Below, in pieces: positions 1-9,697 of a stretch of 64,000 nt of DNA. Position 1 is the stretch's first letter, and each line of letters opens with the position of its first letter. Where the stretch lies: contig CAWFFB010000003.1 in assembly GCA_963814975.1 (NCBI GenBank), positions 186,001 through 250,000 on the forward strand, in the 5' to 3' direction. Source of the DNA: CAVUXJ01 sp963814975. Its GTDB lineage: Bacteria > Acidobacteriota > Vicinamibacteria > Vicinamibacterales > CAVVIG01. Under the pieces are notes generated by a model that did not search any database, was not told where the DNA came from, and saw only the letters and a list, made by a program, of their open reading frames with translations. Made by a program: the position numbers and the translations under genes.

Positions 1-1408
1 GGCGCGCTTCAACAACGACCGGCATCCGCGCATTCAGCCCGCACTGCACAGCGTATCGATCTCGGGGCCTTACAACGCCACGGGCATCAGCGAGACCCCG
101 AGCCGCAAGCGCATCTTCACGTGCCATCCGGTTCGGCCCGCCGACGAAACCGCCTGTGCCAAGACCATCGTCACCGCGCTGGCGCGTCGCGCGTATCGGC
201 GTCCGCCCACGACCGACGATGTGCAGACCCTGTTGACGTTCTATCAGCAGGGTCGGGCAGACGGTGGTTTCGACTATGGGGTCGAGATGGCGCTGCGGGC
301 GCTGCTGGTGAGCCCGAAGTTCCTGTTCCGGGTTGAGGAGGAACCGGCGAATATTGCGCCCGAATACACCCTATCGCCTGAGCGACCTCGATCTGGCGTC
401 CCGGCTGTCCTTCTTCCTGTGGAGCAGCATTCCGGACGACGAGTTGCTCGATGTGGCGGTGCGCGGCAAGCTCTCCGAGCCGGCGACGCTCGAGCGCCAG
501 GTGCGGCGGATGCTCGCCGACCCGCGGTCCGAGGCGCTCGTCACCAATTTCGGCTCGCAGTGGCTGTATCTGCGGAACCTCGCGACGCACATACCCGACC
601 CCCGATTGCTGCCGGATTTCGACGACAACCTCCGCCAGGCGATGCGCCGTGAGACGGAGCTCTTTTTCCAGAGCATCATCAACGAGGACCGGAGCGTGCT
701 GGATCTCCTCCGTGCGGACTACACGTTCCTCAACGAGCGACTGGCGAAGCACTACGGCATTCCCAACGTGTATGGCAGCCGCTTCCGACGGGTGAGCTTC
801 GCAGACGGGAGTGCGCGCGGCGGGCTGCTGGGTCAGGGCAGTATTCTGACCGTCACTTCTTACGGTAACCGGACCTCGCCCGTGCGCCGGGGCAAGTGGG
901 TGCTGGAGAACATTATTGGCACCCCCGTGCCGCCGCCGCCTCCGGATGTGCCGCCGCTCAAGGAGGACGCCACGAGCGCGGGCGGGAAGGTGCTGACGAT
1001 GCGGGAGCGCATGGTCCAGCATCGCAGCAACCCGGTCTGCGCCGGCTGCCACCAGGTCATGGATCCGGTCGGGCTGGCGGTCGAGAACTTCGACGCCATC
1101 GGCCGGTGGCGGGATCGTGGAGACGGCGGGACCGGCGATGGACGTCTCGGGCGGGCTGCCCGACGGCAGCACGTTTGACGGCGCGGCGGGTCTCAAGCAG
1201 GCGGTCTTGAAGCGGCCGGACCTCTTCGTCTCGACCCTCACCGGTAAACTGATGACTTATGCCTTGGGTCGCGGGATTGGAGTACTACGACGCGCCGGCC
1301 ATTCGTGCGATTACGCGCGGGGCGGCCTCCAGCGATTTCCGTTTCTCGTCGCTCATTTTGCAAATCGTCAACAGCACGCCGTTCCGCCAGAGGAGATCTC
1401 AGTCATGA
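1..1408 (+). pseudogene. DUF1592/DUF1588/DUF1585 c-type cytochrome-like protein, 5' end missing, three frameshifts
   Basis: This is the C-terminal part of the large DUF1592-family cytochrome-like proteins of planctomycetes and acidobacteria; the gene starts before the window. The frame opens at base 2 with FNNDRHPRIQPALHSVSISG, then the LTFY / FLFRVEE segment (DUF1595/DUF1592), RLSFFLWSSIPDDELL, a haem-type CAGCH motif near 1039-1053 (DUF1588) and the C-terminal LMTYALGRG / YYDAPAIR segment (DUF1585). The frame changes near 355-372, 1105-1125 and 1265-1280, each by one base, and homology resumes immediately each time. Single-base sequence error is therefore more likely than decay. The stop TGA (1406-1408) overlaps the ATG of the DUF1552 gene (ATGA), so the two are translationally coupled, the usual arrangement for this pair. 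The protein is probably exported; its biochemical role is unknown, and a redox role is inferred from the haem motif. Confidence 0.8.
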
Positions 1409-2752
1409 TCATCACCAAGATGGCTCTCCCGCGCCGCACGTTTCTGCGTGGGATGGGCGCCGCGTTGGCTCTCCCCGTGCTCGATGCCATGGTGCCGGCG
1501 CTGACGCAGGGTGCATGCGCTGTCTGCGCCCGTGCGGCGCCTCGGGTTCGTCTACATCCCGATGGGGTCGGAGATTGCGCAGTGGATGCCGAAGACGGAA
1601 GGGCGCCTCACGGAGCTGTCGCCGACGCTGGCGCCGCTGACGCCGGTGATGGATCAGGTCACGGTGGTGAGCAACCTCGAGATGAAGAACGCGTATGCCG
1701 CCGCGAATCACGCGACGGCGAACAGCACGTTCTTGAGCGGCGTGCTCGCCAAGCCGACCGAAGGGTCGGACTACGAGCTGGCGACGACGGTCGACCAGGT
1801 GGCCGCGCAGCAACTGGGCAAAGACACGGCGCTGCCGTCGCTGGAGCTCGCGACCGACTTCAACTACGTCGTGGGGAACTGCGACAACGGCCTGAACTGC
1901 GTGTACATGAACACGCTGGCCTGGTCGAACCCGACGACGCCGCTGCCGACCGAAGCCAACCCGCGCGTGGTGTTCGAGCGGTTGTTCGGGGATGGCGGGA
2001 CGGCCGCCGATCGGCAGAAGGAGCTGCGCAAGAGCCGCAGCATTCTCGATTGGGTGACCGGGGACATGGCGAAGCTGCAGCGCCGCCTCGGCGCGAGCGA
2101 CCGCGCGCGCGTCGGCGACTATCTGGAGACGGTGCGCGAAGTGGAGCGGCGCATCCAGAAGGCCGAGCAGCAGGATGCGAGCGCGATGCCCGATTTGACC
2201 CGCCCGACCGGCGTGCCGGCGGAGTGGGACGACCACTGCAAGCTGATGTTCGATCTGCAGGTGCTGGCGCTGCAAGCCGACATCACGCGCGTGATCACGT
2301 TCCAGATCGCCCGCGAGGTCAGCACGCGCACCTATCCGCAGATCGGCGTGAACGAGGCGCATCACCCGGTGTCGCATCACATGGACAACCCGATCCAGCT
2401 CGCGAAGCTCGCGAAGATCAACGCCTATCACGTCTCGCTGTTCGGCTATTTCCTGGAGAAGCTTCAGGCGACGCCCGACGGGGAGGGGACGCTGCTCGAC
2501 CATTCGATGTATTTGCTCGGCAGCGGGCTCGGCAACCCGAACGCGCACGACCATTCGAACCTGCCGATCCTCGTCGCGGGCGGCGGTGCGGGCAAGCTCA
2601 AGGGTGGCCGCCACATCAAGTACGCGCAGCCGACACCGTTGACGAATCTGCTGGTCACGATGCTGGATAAGAGCGGCATCCGGCTGGATCGATTCGCCGA
2701 CAGCACGGGCCGCGTGAACGAGCTGATCGAGACGCAGCTTTCCTCGCTCTGA
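1405..2752 (+). CDS. DUF1552 domain protein, Tat-exported, one frameshift
   Basis: The start ATG at 1405 gives a twin-arginine leader (PRRTFLRGMG followed by a hydrophobic ALALPVLDAM segment). The frame then shifts by one base near 1508-1525, and the body continues from APVRRLGFVYIPMGSEIAQW to the stop at 2752. The body matches the DUF1552 family (about 410-450 residues), including VEANP/VFERLFGDGG-like and ARVGDYLETVREVERRI segments. These proteins nearly always follow a DUF1592 gene, as here with an ATGA overlap. The family function is not established; the Tat signal implies export of a pre-folded protein. The rest of the frame is open and intact, so the shift is probably a sequencing indel. 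Confidence 0.85.
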
Positions 2753-2768
2753 GCTTCTCGCGCCCTCC

Positions 2769-2801
2769 GAGGCTGGCCGCTCCCCAAGAGCGGTCAGCCT
2801 C
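2769..2801 (+). terminator. Rho-independent-type hairpin after DUF1552 gene
   Basis: A 14-bp stem (2769-2782 with 2788-2801, one G-U pair) encloses a 5-nt loop and is followed by GATTT. It lies 17 bases after the DUF1552 stop and before the ankyrin gene, which should separate the two transcription units. The T-tract is weak. Confidence 0.6.
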
Positions 2802-2842
2802 GATTTGCATAGCGTTGGCTCTCAAACTCCAATGAGGAACCG

Positions 2843-4377
2843 ATGATGCGCCTCAAGGTTCTAGGCGGATGCGTGGCGGGACTCCTGCTGTGCGGCCGCG
2901 CCGATGCCGCCCCCGCCCCGTCGTCGGTCGCCGAAGCCGTCAAACGAGCCGACAGGCCCGCGATCCGGGCGTTGCTGCAGAAACGTGCCGACGTGAACGC
3001 CCCGGAACCGGACGGATCGACCGCCTTGCATTGGGCCGCATACTCGGACGATACGGAAACCGTCGAGTTGCTGATTCGCGCGGGCGCCAATGCCAGAACG
3101 ACCAACCGGTATGGCGTAGCGCCGCTTGCGCTGGCTTCCACGAATGGCAACTCGAAGATGATCGAGGCCTGGTGAAGGCCGGCGCCGATCCCAATGCCTC
3201 GTCTACCGAGGGTGAAACCCCCCTGATGCTGGCGGCACGTTCGGGCGTCGCGCCGGCCGTGAAGATGCTGCTCGCCAGCGGTGCGGAAGTCAACGCAAGA
3301 GAGCAGTGGAAAGGGCAGACGGCGCTGATGTGGGCCGCCGCCGAAGGCCACGTGGACGCGGTTCAGGCGCTCCTCGCCGCCGGCGCCGATGTCCAGGCCC
3401 GTTCGAAAGGGGGCCTCACGGCATTCCTGTTCGCGGTTCGCGAGAGCCAGGTCGGCGCCGTACGCGCCCTGTTGGCAAGCGGCGCCAAGGTGGACGACAC
3501 CATCCTCGGCAGCGGCCCCGCGGGGAGACGGTATGACCCGGCCGATTCGGGGGCTGCTGCCAAGACCGGGGTCGCAGTCAAAGGGCCCAGCGCGCTCATG
3601 CTGGCGGTCAGCAACGCGCATTTCGAGTTGGCCTCGCTGCTGCTGGATGCCGGCGCGGACCCGAACTTCGCGCCCCAGGGCTGGACAGCGCTCCATGAGC
3701 TGTCGTGGGTGCGCAAGCCCGGCGTTGGCAGCAACAGCCCGACGCCGCCAGGGTCCGGCACGATAAGCAGCACCGAATTGATCAAGCGGCTTGCCGCGCA
3801 CGGCGCGAATCTCAATGCGCGTGCGAGCGGACGCCGCAAGGAAGTGCTGATGACGCACCTGAACCTGAACGGGGGCACTCCGTTTTTCTTTGCGTCCCGA
3901 ACCTGCGATACCGAGCTGATGCGTCTGCTGGTCGAACTGGGCGCCGATCCCAAGCAGCGGAACGAGGACGACACGACGCCCCTCATGGCGGCGGCCGGCC
4001 TCGGCACACGGTCGACCGGGGAAGACGCCGGAACCGAGCCGGAATGTGTCGAGGCGGTGAAGCTCACGCTGGAGCTGGGCAACGACATCAATGCGGTCGA
4101 CGACTACGGCAATACCGCGATGCACGGGGCCGCCATCAAGCAGATGCCGTCCGTCGTGAAGTTGCTGGCTGAAAGAGGCGCCAAGATCGACATCTGGAAT
4201 GAGGAAAATGCCATGGGCTGGACGCCGTTGCGGATCGCCGCCGGCGTCTATCGCGCGCAGAATTTCAGGTTCGACGTGCCGACGACCAAGGCGATTGAGG
4301 AACTGATGATCGCGGCTGGCGTATCGACGAAGCTCGAGGCGGGGAGCACGATCACCAGCGCGCTTCCCCAGAAGTAG
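2843..4377 (+). CDS. Secreted ankyrin-repeat protein, one frameshift
   Basis: The start ATG at 2843 follows GAGGAAC. Residues 1-23 form a Sec signal peptide (MMRLKVLGGCVAGLLLCGRADA). The remainder is a run of ankyrin repeats, recognisable from repeated GSTALHWAA, GETPLMLAA, GWTALHE and DDTTPLMAAA turns and the AGADPN / GADPK signatures. The frame shifts by one base at about 3165-3176, where EALVKAGADPN would be expected but a TGA is read; homology continues without a gap to the stop at 4377. The total is about 510 residues. Ankyrin proteins are protein-binding scaffolds; no partner can be named. It stands alone between two terminator-like hairpins. Confidence 0.85.
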
Positions 4378-4406
4378 GCGCATCCGGAGCCATCGTGCTC
4401 TTGCCG

Positions 4407-4434
4407 GGGCCGAATCCTCTCGGGGGTTCGGCCC
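4407..4434 (+). terminator. Terminator-like hairpin after ankyrin gene
   Basis: An 11-bp stem (GGGCCGAATCC pairing with the arm ending at 4434, one wobble pair) with a short loop, followed by TTCGT, sits 29 bases after the ankyrin stop. Confidence 0.5.
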
Positions 4435-4453
4435 TTCGTACGTATTGAGAACG

Positions 4454-4490
4454 AAAAGTCTGAAGTCTCAAGTCTGAACTCTCAAGACTT
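4454..4490. repeat. Degenerate heptamer tandem array, consensus T(G/C)AAGTC
   Basis: About five consecutive 7-base units (AAAAGTC, TGAAGTC, TCAAGTC, TGAACTC, TCAAGAC) lie in the gap between the convergent ankyrin and FmdB genes. The same heptamer recurs at 11979-12013, and a relative (TGAAATC) at 24850-24896. Confidence 0.75.
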
Positions 4491-4532
4491 CAGGCGTGAG
4501 ATGTCAGGTTTCCAAGAGCCCGTTTTCGTTCT

Positions 4533-4781
4533 CTAGTGGTCGTCGTGTTTCTTGTGATACGAGATCTCGGCGTCGTTCCGATCGCGCGAGTCTTGTCCGC
4601 TGCGCCGGCGGCCGGCCTCGGAGGCCAGCCCTCTCGTACCCTCGGAATCGACCGCGAACAGCGAGATGAGCCGCTCGAGGTCGTGGCTCTGGCACGAGGG
4701 GCACTCCGGCGTATTCGCGTGCAGAATCAGCTGCTCGAAACGGTGACCGCAGGCTCGACATTCGTATTCGTAAATTGGCAT
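4533..4781 (-). CDS. FmdB-family zinc ribbon protein
   Basis: This 82-residue protein opens with MPIYEYECRACGHRFEQL and has a second knuckle CPSCQ, giving the CxxC...CxxC zinc ribbon of the FmdB family. The tail is charged and low in complexity (GRRRSGQDSRDRND), typical of the family. Proteins of this type are small putative regulators found widely in bacteria; no target is known. It is transcribed divergently from the DUF1330 gene. A paralogue lies at 13462-13707. Confidence 0.9.
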   Translation of the reverse strand: MPIYEYECRACGHRFEQLILHANTPECPSCQSHDLERLISLFAVDSEGTRGLASEAGRRRSGQDSRDRNDAEISYHKKHDDH

Positions 4782-4889
4782 TCACGCACCCCCGCAGTGG
4801 TCACGCGCTCACGACACTCAAGCCTGTCTCCTATCATCGCCGTCACCGGCTACAATGCCAATCACATTTCTCCAGCAGGAGCGTGACAC

Positions 4890-5177
4890 GTGCCGGCTTA
4901 TGTCGTGACTGAAATAGAAGTAATCGACACGGAACGATACGAGGCGTACAAACAGATGGTGGCGCCGTCGATCGCCGCCTATGGGGGAAAGTTCCTCGTG
5001 CGTGGCGGGGCGACGGAAACCCTCGAAGGCACCTGGTCGCCGGGGCGCTTCGTGATTGTGGAGTTCTCCTCAAAAGCGCAGGCGAAGGCCTGGTGGGAGT
5101 CGCCGCATTACGCCGAGGCGAAGGCGCTGCGCCAGGCCACGGCGCGCACGGAGATGATCGTCGTCGAGGGGCTGTGA
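4890..5177 (+). CDS. DUF1330 domain protein
   Basis: This is a 95-residue protein with the DUF1330 (dimeric alpha-beta barrel) pattern: PAYVVTEIEVIDTERYEAYK, then AYGGKFLVRGG, then VIVEFSSKAQAKAWWESPHYAEAKALR. The full family length is present. The start is GTG at 4890, preceded by CAGGAG at 4876-4881. A TACAAT hexamer at 4851-4856 could be a -10 box, but no clear -35 accompanies it. The family is structurally related to antibiotic-biosynthesis-monooxygenase-type barrels; its reaction is unknown. Confidence 0.9.
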   Translation: MPAYVVTEIEVIDTERYEAYKQMVAPSIAAYGGKFLVRGGATETLEGTWSPGRFVIVEFSSKAQAKAWWESPHYAEAKALRQATARTEMIVVEGL

Positions 5178-5193
5178 GCCGGGCGGAGGCTGG

Positions 5194-5964
5194 TCAAGGG
5201 CAGCTTTCGGCGAGGGTCTGCAGCGCGGTCGGGTTGATGCGATCTTCGGTGGGTTGCCGGATCAGGAAGCCTTTGGCCTGGACTTTGTGCCCTCTGCGCG
5301 CCTCGCGGCCGAGCGCGGGGAAATCCAGGAGACGAAACGCGCCCTTACCGAGCGGCAACGACGATGAGGCCTTCAGATCGGCCGCCGGCGAGTCTCCTGA
5401 ATCCGCGGCCCGCATCGGCTCGGTGCCGTTGGTCAGGATCCAGGCCTTGTTCGCGCCCTGCGTCAGACATCCCACGATCTGGACGAGCGAAAAGTTGGGA
5501 ACCGGACCTCCCGGTCCGCTTTTCTCGACGATCGTGATGCTGGCGAGTTGGGCCGGGTTCGCCGTGAGTTCCTCGGTGCCCGCGGGAAATCCGCTCTCTT
5601 CAAGGACGAAGCTCAAGACGTCCAGATACGTGCCTGCCGGCAGCCTGCCTGGTCCGTTCAACGGCATTGTCGTCCGCATTTTCGTAAACACGTTGTCCAG
5701 GCTTTCCTGGAACCAGCGGCGCATGAAGCCGGCCCCGAAAAGGATGGGCGCTTCTCCCGTGTCGTGGCATTCGGCGCAGATCTCCTGATAGACGAGCTTG
5801 CCCCTCGAAGCCTGGGCCGCGGTGTAGACACCGTCCCACACGGTTTTCTTCGCCGGTACGTCCTGGCTCGCCGTGACGCGCCGGGACGCCCCTGAGAGCG
5901 CGCCCACGAGGGTGAGGAGACTCGCGAGGCCGATGAGCTGTACGGACAGACTATGACGACTCAT
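5194..5964 (-). CDS. Exported c-type cytochrome domain protein
   Basis: The chosen start (MSRHSLSVQLIG) gives a signal peptide ending near SGASRRVTA; an ATG 15 bases upstream is also possible. A haem-binding CAECH lies near residues 68-72 (EICAECHDTG), followed by a distal methionine candidate in KMRTTMPLNGPGRL, so the N-terminal half is a mono-haem cytochrome c. The C-terminal half (from about residue 140) has no recognised domain and includes a CLTQGANKAWILTNGTEP segment resembling small secreted domains in other acidobacterial proteins. It is convergent with the DUF1330 gene. Likely a periplasmic electron-transfer subunit; its partner dehydrogenase is not adjacent. Confidence 0.8.
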   Translation of the reverse strand: MSRHSLSVQLIGLASLLTLVGALSGASRRVTASQDVPAKKTVWDGVYTAAQASRGKLVYQEICAECHDTGEAPILFGAGFMRRWFQESLDNVFTKMRTTMPLNGPGRLPAGTYLDVLSFVLEESGFPAGTEELTANPAQLASITIVEKSGPGGPVPNFSLVQIVGCLTQGANKAWILTNGTEPMRAADSGDSPAADLKASSSLPLGKGAFRLLDFPALGREARRGHKVQAKGFLIRQPTEDRINPTALQTLAESCP

Positions 5965-6048
5965 GATGTTGGAAATCATACTGTCGCGCGACCCGTTTGA
6001 GAAGGCGGCGGTTATCTCCTCGCGGCAGACCCGAGGATTTGTCGTAGT

Positions 6049-6861
6049 CTAATGTGTAAGCCCGTACAACATGTAGTTGACGCCCAGCTTGTACGCCTCG
6101 TTGGACGAATCGATCGGGAACAGTCCCTGCCCGGACCACTCCCGGTACTCGGCCACGTCGTTGTCGTGATTGGCGATCACCATCAGGCGCCGCGCAGGGT
6201 CGTTGTCCTCGTAGATACCGTAGTAGTTGGGCTTGTAGCCGAGCATCGGGTGCGGAAACTCAATCGTCTTCATCCGGAAGAAACTGTCGAAAATCGGGTG
6301 CGATCGATCGAGCTTCACCCACCGGGCTTCCGGCACCACCCGCCGCATCTGCGCCTCGAAATTGTTCCACTGCTCGCGCTCGAAGTCGTCGAAGATGGCG
6401 AACCCCCCCTTGAGCAGGTACTCCCGGAATCGCGCGGCCTCGCCGTCGCTCATCGTCCAGAAACCGGGCTCCCACATGTACGCAATAGGGTACTTGAAGA
6501 GCCGCGGGTCGTCGAGCGTGAGGATCAAGCTGCCGTCCGTATTCGCATCGATGAGCGTCAGATCCTTGAGGATCGTCATGAGGTTCTGCTCGGCGCGAGG
6601 GTAGTCGTGATTCCAGGCGTTGCTCGCGCCACGCCAGCGGCCGCCGGAGCCGGACTCCCACCGCAAGCGGACAAACGTGAAGCGGCCGTCGTACTCGGGT
6701 TCGTGCCGTCCCCATCCACTCCGCGCCGACTGACCGGCTTCGCGGGTTGTCACTTCGGCGATCGATCGGGGCTCGCTGTGAAGAGCGAGTGAGCGAGGTC
6801 CGGCTCCCGCCGACATGCCGGTCAGCGCCGCCGCCGTCAGGACGCGCACCCACCGATACAT
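6049..6861 (-). CDS. DUF4159 domain protein, secreted
   Basis: 270 residues with an N-terminal signal peptide (MYRWVRVLTAAALTGMSAG). The domain matches DUF4159: FTFVRLRW, NAWNHDYPRAEQNL, GGFAIFDDFE, SHPIFDSFF, MLGYKPNYYGIYEDNDPARRL and a C-terminal EAYKLGVNYMLYGLTH. It has the usual length and is complete. A strong GGAGGAGG lies just upstream of the ATG on the minus strand. DUF4159 proteins are glutamine-amidotransferase-fold-like exported proteins of unknown function, common in acidobacteria. It is divergent from the SWIB gene. Confidence 0.85.
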   Translation of the reverse strand: MYRWVRVLTAAALTGMSAGAGPRSLALHSEPRSIAEVTTREAGQSARSGWGRHEPEYDGRFTFVRLRWESGSGGRWRGASNAWNHDYPRAEQNLMTILKDLTLIDANTDGSLILTLDDPRLFKYPIAYMWEPGFWTMSDGEAARFREYLLKGGFAIFDDFEREQWNNFEAQMRRVVPEARWVKLDRSHPIFDSFFRMKTIEFPHPMLGYKPNYYGIYEDNDPARRLMVIANHDNDVAEYREWSGQGLFPIDSSNEAYKLGVNYMLYGLTH

Positions 6862-6999
6862 GGTCGAAGGCCTCCTCCCCTAACCTCTTCTGAGATGCTG
6901 TCAATTATCACCCGAATTCGAATCGGGTGCCCGAGCAGCAGGGGCAGTTTCGTGGTACTCTCCGGTCGACGCTTTTGGGCGTCTTTCAGAGGAGATTGC

Positions 7000-7275
7000 A
7001 TGGCGAAAAAGAAGACAAGTACGCGGAAACCGAATGCGGCCTTCATGCGGCCGGTGACCCCCAGCGCGATGCTGGCCGAGGTCGTTGGCGCGAAGCCGAT
7101 GCCGCGGACCGAGGTCACGAAGAAGCTGTGGGCCTACATCAAGAAGAATGGACTGCAGGACAAGAAAAACCGGCGCATGATCAACGCCGACGACAGTTTG
7201 AAAGCCGTATTCGGCGGCAAGACCTCGGTGAACATGTTCGCGATGACGAAGCTGGTCAGCAAACACCTCAAGTAG
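7000..7275 (+). CDS. SWIB/MDM2 domain protein
   Basis: A start at ATG 7000 is favoured over longer frames because AGAGGAGA lies 5-12 bases upstream and the product then begins with a basic MAKKKTSTRKPN tail. Residues 18-91 are a SWIB domain: FMRPVTPSAMLAEVVG, EVTKKLWAYIKKNGLQDKKNRRMINADDSL and FGGKTSVNMFAMTKLVSKHL. The 91-residue length is normal for bacterial stand-alone SWIB proteins. In eukaryotes the domain belongs to chromatin remodelling complexes; the bacterial versions are DNA-associated proteins of unclear role. A terminator follows. Confidence 0.92.
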   Translation: MAKKKTSTRKPNAAFMRPVTPSAMLAEVVGAKPMPRTEVTKKLWAYIKKNGLQDKKNRRMINADDSLKAVFGGKTSVNMFAMTKLVSKHLK

Positions 7276-7319
7276 GCAGCGACAATCTTCAGGCGGGACA
7301 CGACCGGATCTCAGCAACG

Positions 7320-7348
7320 AAGGCGACGGCCCAACCGCGTCGCCTTTT
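7320..7348 (+). terminator. Rho-independent terminator after SWIB gene
   Basis: The 9-bp stem AAGGCGACG (7320-7328) pairs with CGTCGCCTT (7338-7346) across a 9-nt loop and runs into TTTT. Confidence 0.75.
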
Positions 7349-7379
7349 GTTGTCTGCCTCATCCCGCTAGGATTTGTGT

Positions 7380-8171
7380 GTGAATCGTCCATTTCTTGCC
7401 ATCGTCGCGATTGTCGCGATTTGCGCGGGCGTCGTTGGCGGCGCCATCCTGACGTATAGCTTGACGCGTCCCGCGCGCAACCTGCCGTCGACGACCAGCG
7501 GAGCCAATCGCCCCGCACCGCCGCCGCCGCGCGAGGTCCCTCGCACCGAGCCGCCTCGCGCCGAGGCCGGGCCGCCTCCTGCCCCCCGACGTACCATGGC
7601 CCCGAAGGCCGAACCGGCGCCAGCGCCCGCGCCGGCTGAAGCTGCGATCTCGGTTGGCGTCCTGCATATCGACAGCGACGTTCCCGGGGCGCATGTCTTC
7701 ATCGACCGGGAGTTTCTGGGTGTCGCCCCGGTGACGGCTGCGAGCGTCAAGCCGGGCACGCACCGGATCAACGTCTCGGCCGAAGGCTACGATGGAGTTG
7801 CCGAGACGATCGAGGTTTCTCCTGGGCCCCGCAACCTCATGCTCAAGTTGAAAGAGGTGCGGCTGGACGCGACGCTCGATGTCGTCCACAAGCATCGTCT
7901 GGGTGAGTGCAAGGGCCGCTTGACCGCCACAGCGCAGGGAATGCGCTATGAGACGGCCGACAAGGACGACAGCTTCACGACTCCGTTGGTGGATCTCGAC
8001 ACGTTCGACGTCGACTATCTCGAAAAGAACCTGCGGGTGAAGCTCCCCAAGGGCAGGCAGTTCAACTTCACGGATCCCGAAGGGAACGCGGATCGGCTCT
8101 TCGTGTTTCACCGCGACGTCGAAAAAGCACGGGAACGTCTGAAGAGGGGCGATCCGGCCGCAAGCCGGTAA
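7380..8171 (+). CDS. PEGA domain membrane-anchored protein
   Basis: The protein has an N-terminal membrane segment (FLAIVAIVAICAGVVGGAILTYSL) and a long Pro/Ala/Glu-rich linker. A PEGA domain follows (VGVLHIDSDVPGAHVFIDREFLG, then GTHRINVSAEGYDG). The C-terminal region of about 100 residues (HKHRLGECKGRLTATAQGMRYE ... RQFNFTDPEGNADRLFVFHRD) resembles a PH-like or stress-domain tail seen after PEGA in acidobacteria, but I cannot name it. GTG 7380 is the likeliest start; TTG 7374 is the alternative. PEGA domains are surface-associated and often linked to S-layer or envelope proteins. It probably acts on the outer face of the inner membrane. Confidence 0.8.
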   Translation: MNRPFLAIVAIVAICAGVVGGAILTYSLTRPARNLPSTTSGANRPAPPPPREVPRTEPPRAEAGPPPAPRRTMAPKAEPAPAPAPAEAAISVGVLHIDSDVPGAHVFIDREFLGVAPVTAASVKPGTHRINVSAEGYDGVAETIEVSPGPRNLMLKLKEVRLDATLDVVHKHRLGECKGRLTATAQGMRYETADKDDSFTTPLVDLDTFDVDYLEKNLRVKLPKGRQFNFTDPEGNADRLFVFHRDVEKARERLKRGDPAASR

Positions 8172-8418
8172 TCCCTCCGGGGATGAGGTTCCGAGGCCAG
8201 CGGACGAACCGAGCGTTTCCCTCGTCAGATGAAATGACTGCGCTGGTTCGGTGATTCCGTGTGCTCCCGCTGCTTCCGCGGTCTCGTTCTCTCGAGCGCT
8301 CCATACGTGTTAGCATTCGACGTTTCGACAATATCGGGCGCGAAGGCCTGAAGCTCGCGTGACGGTCGGCCAATGGCGCGACGGGCTCTTAGTGATCGAG
8401 GGACCGAGAGGAGGGGCA

Positions 8419-9684
8419 GTGTCTAACTGGTTTTCGGACATGTCCACGCGGGAGCGGCGGACGTTCTGGGCGTGCTTCTCCGGGTGGGCCCTGGACGCCA
8501 TGGACGTGCAGCTCTACGCCGTGGCGATGCCGACGCTGATCGGCGTGCTGGCAATGAGCAGGGCGCAAGCCGGGATGCTGGCCACCTCGGCCCTCATTCT
8601 TTCGTCGGTTGGAGGGTGGATGGCGGGAATGCTGGCCGACCGCATCGGCCGCGTCAAGGTCCTCCAGATCACTATTCTCTGGTTCTCGGTTTTCACATTC
8701 CTGTCCGGTTTCGCCAATTCCTACGAGCAGCTGCTGGTGCTCCGCAGCCTCCAGGGGCTCGGCTTCGGCGGCGAGTGGGCAGCGGGCGCGGTGCTGATGG
8801 CCGAGGTCATCAACCCGAAGGCGCGCGGGCGCGCGGTTGGTTGTGTGCAGAGCGGGTGGTCGGTTGGCTACGGTGCGGCCGCTTTGCTGTTCACCGCCAT
8901 GTTCTCCTGGTTCCCGCCCGAAGTGGCGTGGCGCTACCTGTTTTTCGTCGGCATCCTCCCAGGTTTTGCCGTGTTGTTCATCCGGCGGAACGTCGAAGAG
9001 CCGGAGATTTTTCTCGCCGCCAAAAGAGCTGAGCACGTCGGACCGCACAAGTCCGTCCTGCTCGACATTTTCAAGCCGCCTCTGCTGCGATCCACGGCTG
9101 TCGCTTCTCTGCTGGCCGCGGGCACGCTCGGCGGGAACTACACCATCCTGACGTGGCTGCCGACCTACCTGAGGACGGTGCAGAACTTGAACGTCCTTTC
9201 GACAGGCAGCTATCTCGGCGTCAATATTTTCGGCTCGTTCCTCGGCTACGTCGTCACCGCGCACTTGAGTGACTGGCTGGGGCGGCGCCGGACGTTTGCG
9301 CTGTGCGCTATCTGCGCGTCGGTGACCATCGCCGTGTACACCCTGATACCGGTCAGTCAGACGACGACGCTGTTGCTTGGCTTCCCGCTCGGTTTCTTCC
9401 AGTCGGGAATTGTCGCCGGGATGGGGGCGACTTTCGCGGAGCTGTTCCCGACCTATGTTCGCGCGACGGGCCAGGGGTTCTCGTACAACTTCGGACGTGG
9501 CGTGGGTTCCCTGATGCCCACGATCGTCGGCATCCTTGCCGCCACGATGGCGCTGAACGAAGCTATCGGCTTCTGCGCCCTGTTCTCGTACGGTCTGGTC
9601 CTCGTGGCCGTCGCGCTTCTGCCGGAGACCCGCGCGCGGGCGCTCACCGCCCATGCGCAGGAACCGATGACCGCTTCCTCGTGA
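8419..9684 (+). CDS. MFS transporter, organic/aromatic-acid:H+ symporter type
   Basis: GTG 8419 is chosen because AGGAGG lies at 8409-8414; upstream in-frame starts lack a ribosome site. The 421-residue product has 12 predicted membrane segments and the MFS motif-A loop ADRIGRVK between TM2 and TM3. Its opening, FSGWALDAMDVQLYAVAMPTL, carries the acidic DxxD pattern of the AAHS / sialic-acid / lactate type symporters. GGEWAAGAVLMAE in TM4-5 is also typical. The second half repeats the fold (SDWLGRRRTF). The ThDP-enzyme gene begins 13 bases after the stop, so import of a 2-oxo or hydroxy acid for that enzyme is a reasonable inference. Confidence 0.88.
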   Translation: MSNWFSDMSTRERRTFWACFSGWALDAMDVQLYAVAMPTLIGVLAMSRAQAGMLATSALILSSVGGWMAGMLADRIGRVKVLQITILWFSVFTFLSGFANSYEQLLVLRSLQGLGFGGEWAAGAVLMAEVINPKARGRAVGCVQSGWSVGYGAAALLFTAMFSWFPPEVAWRYLFFVGILPGFAVLFIRRNVEEPEIFLAAKRAEHVGPHKSVLLDIFKPPLLRSTAVASLLAAGTLGGNYTILTWLPTYLRTVQNLNVLSTGSYLGVNIFGSFLGYVVTAHLSDWLGRRRTFALCAICASVTIAVYTLIPVSQTTTLLLGFPLGFFQSGIVAGMGATFAELFPTYVRATGQGFSYNFGRGVGSLMPTIVGILAATMALNEAIGFCALFSYGLVLVAVALLPETRARALTAHAQEPMTASS

Positions 9685-9697
9685 TGGCGACGTCCCA

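Noticed and set aside
2794..4383. 529-codon minus-strand open frame opposite the ankyrin gene
   Set aside because: It mirrors the ankyrin coding phase in GC-rich DNA, is Arg/Gly/His-rich and shows no family pattern, while the plus strand shows clear ankyrin repeats.
4454..4490. Short repeats considered as a CRISPR array
   Set aside because: Units are 7 bases, directly adjacent and without spacers; no cas genes in the window.
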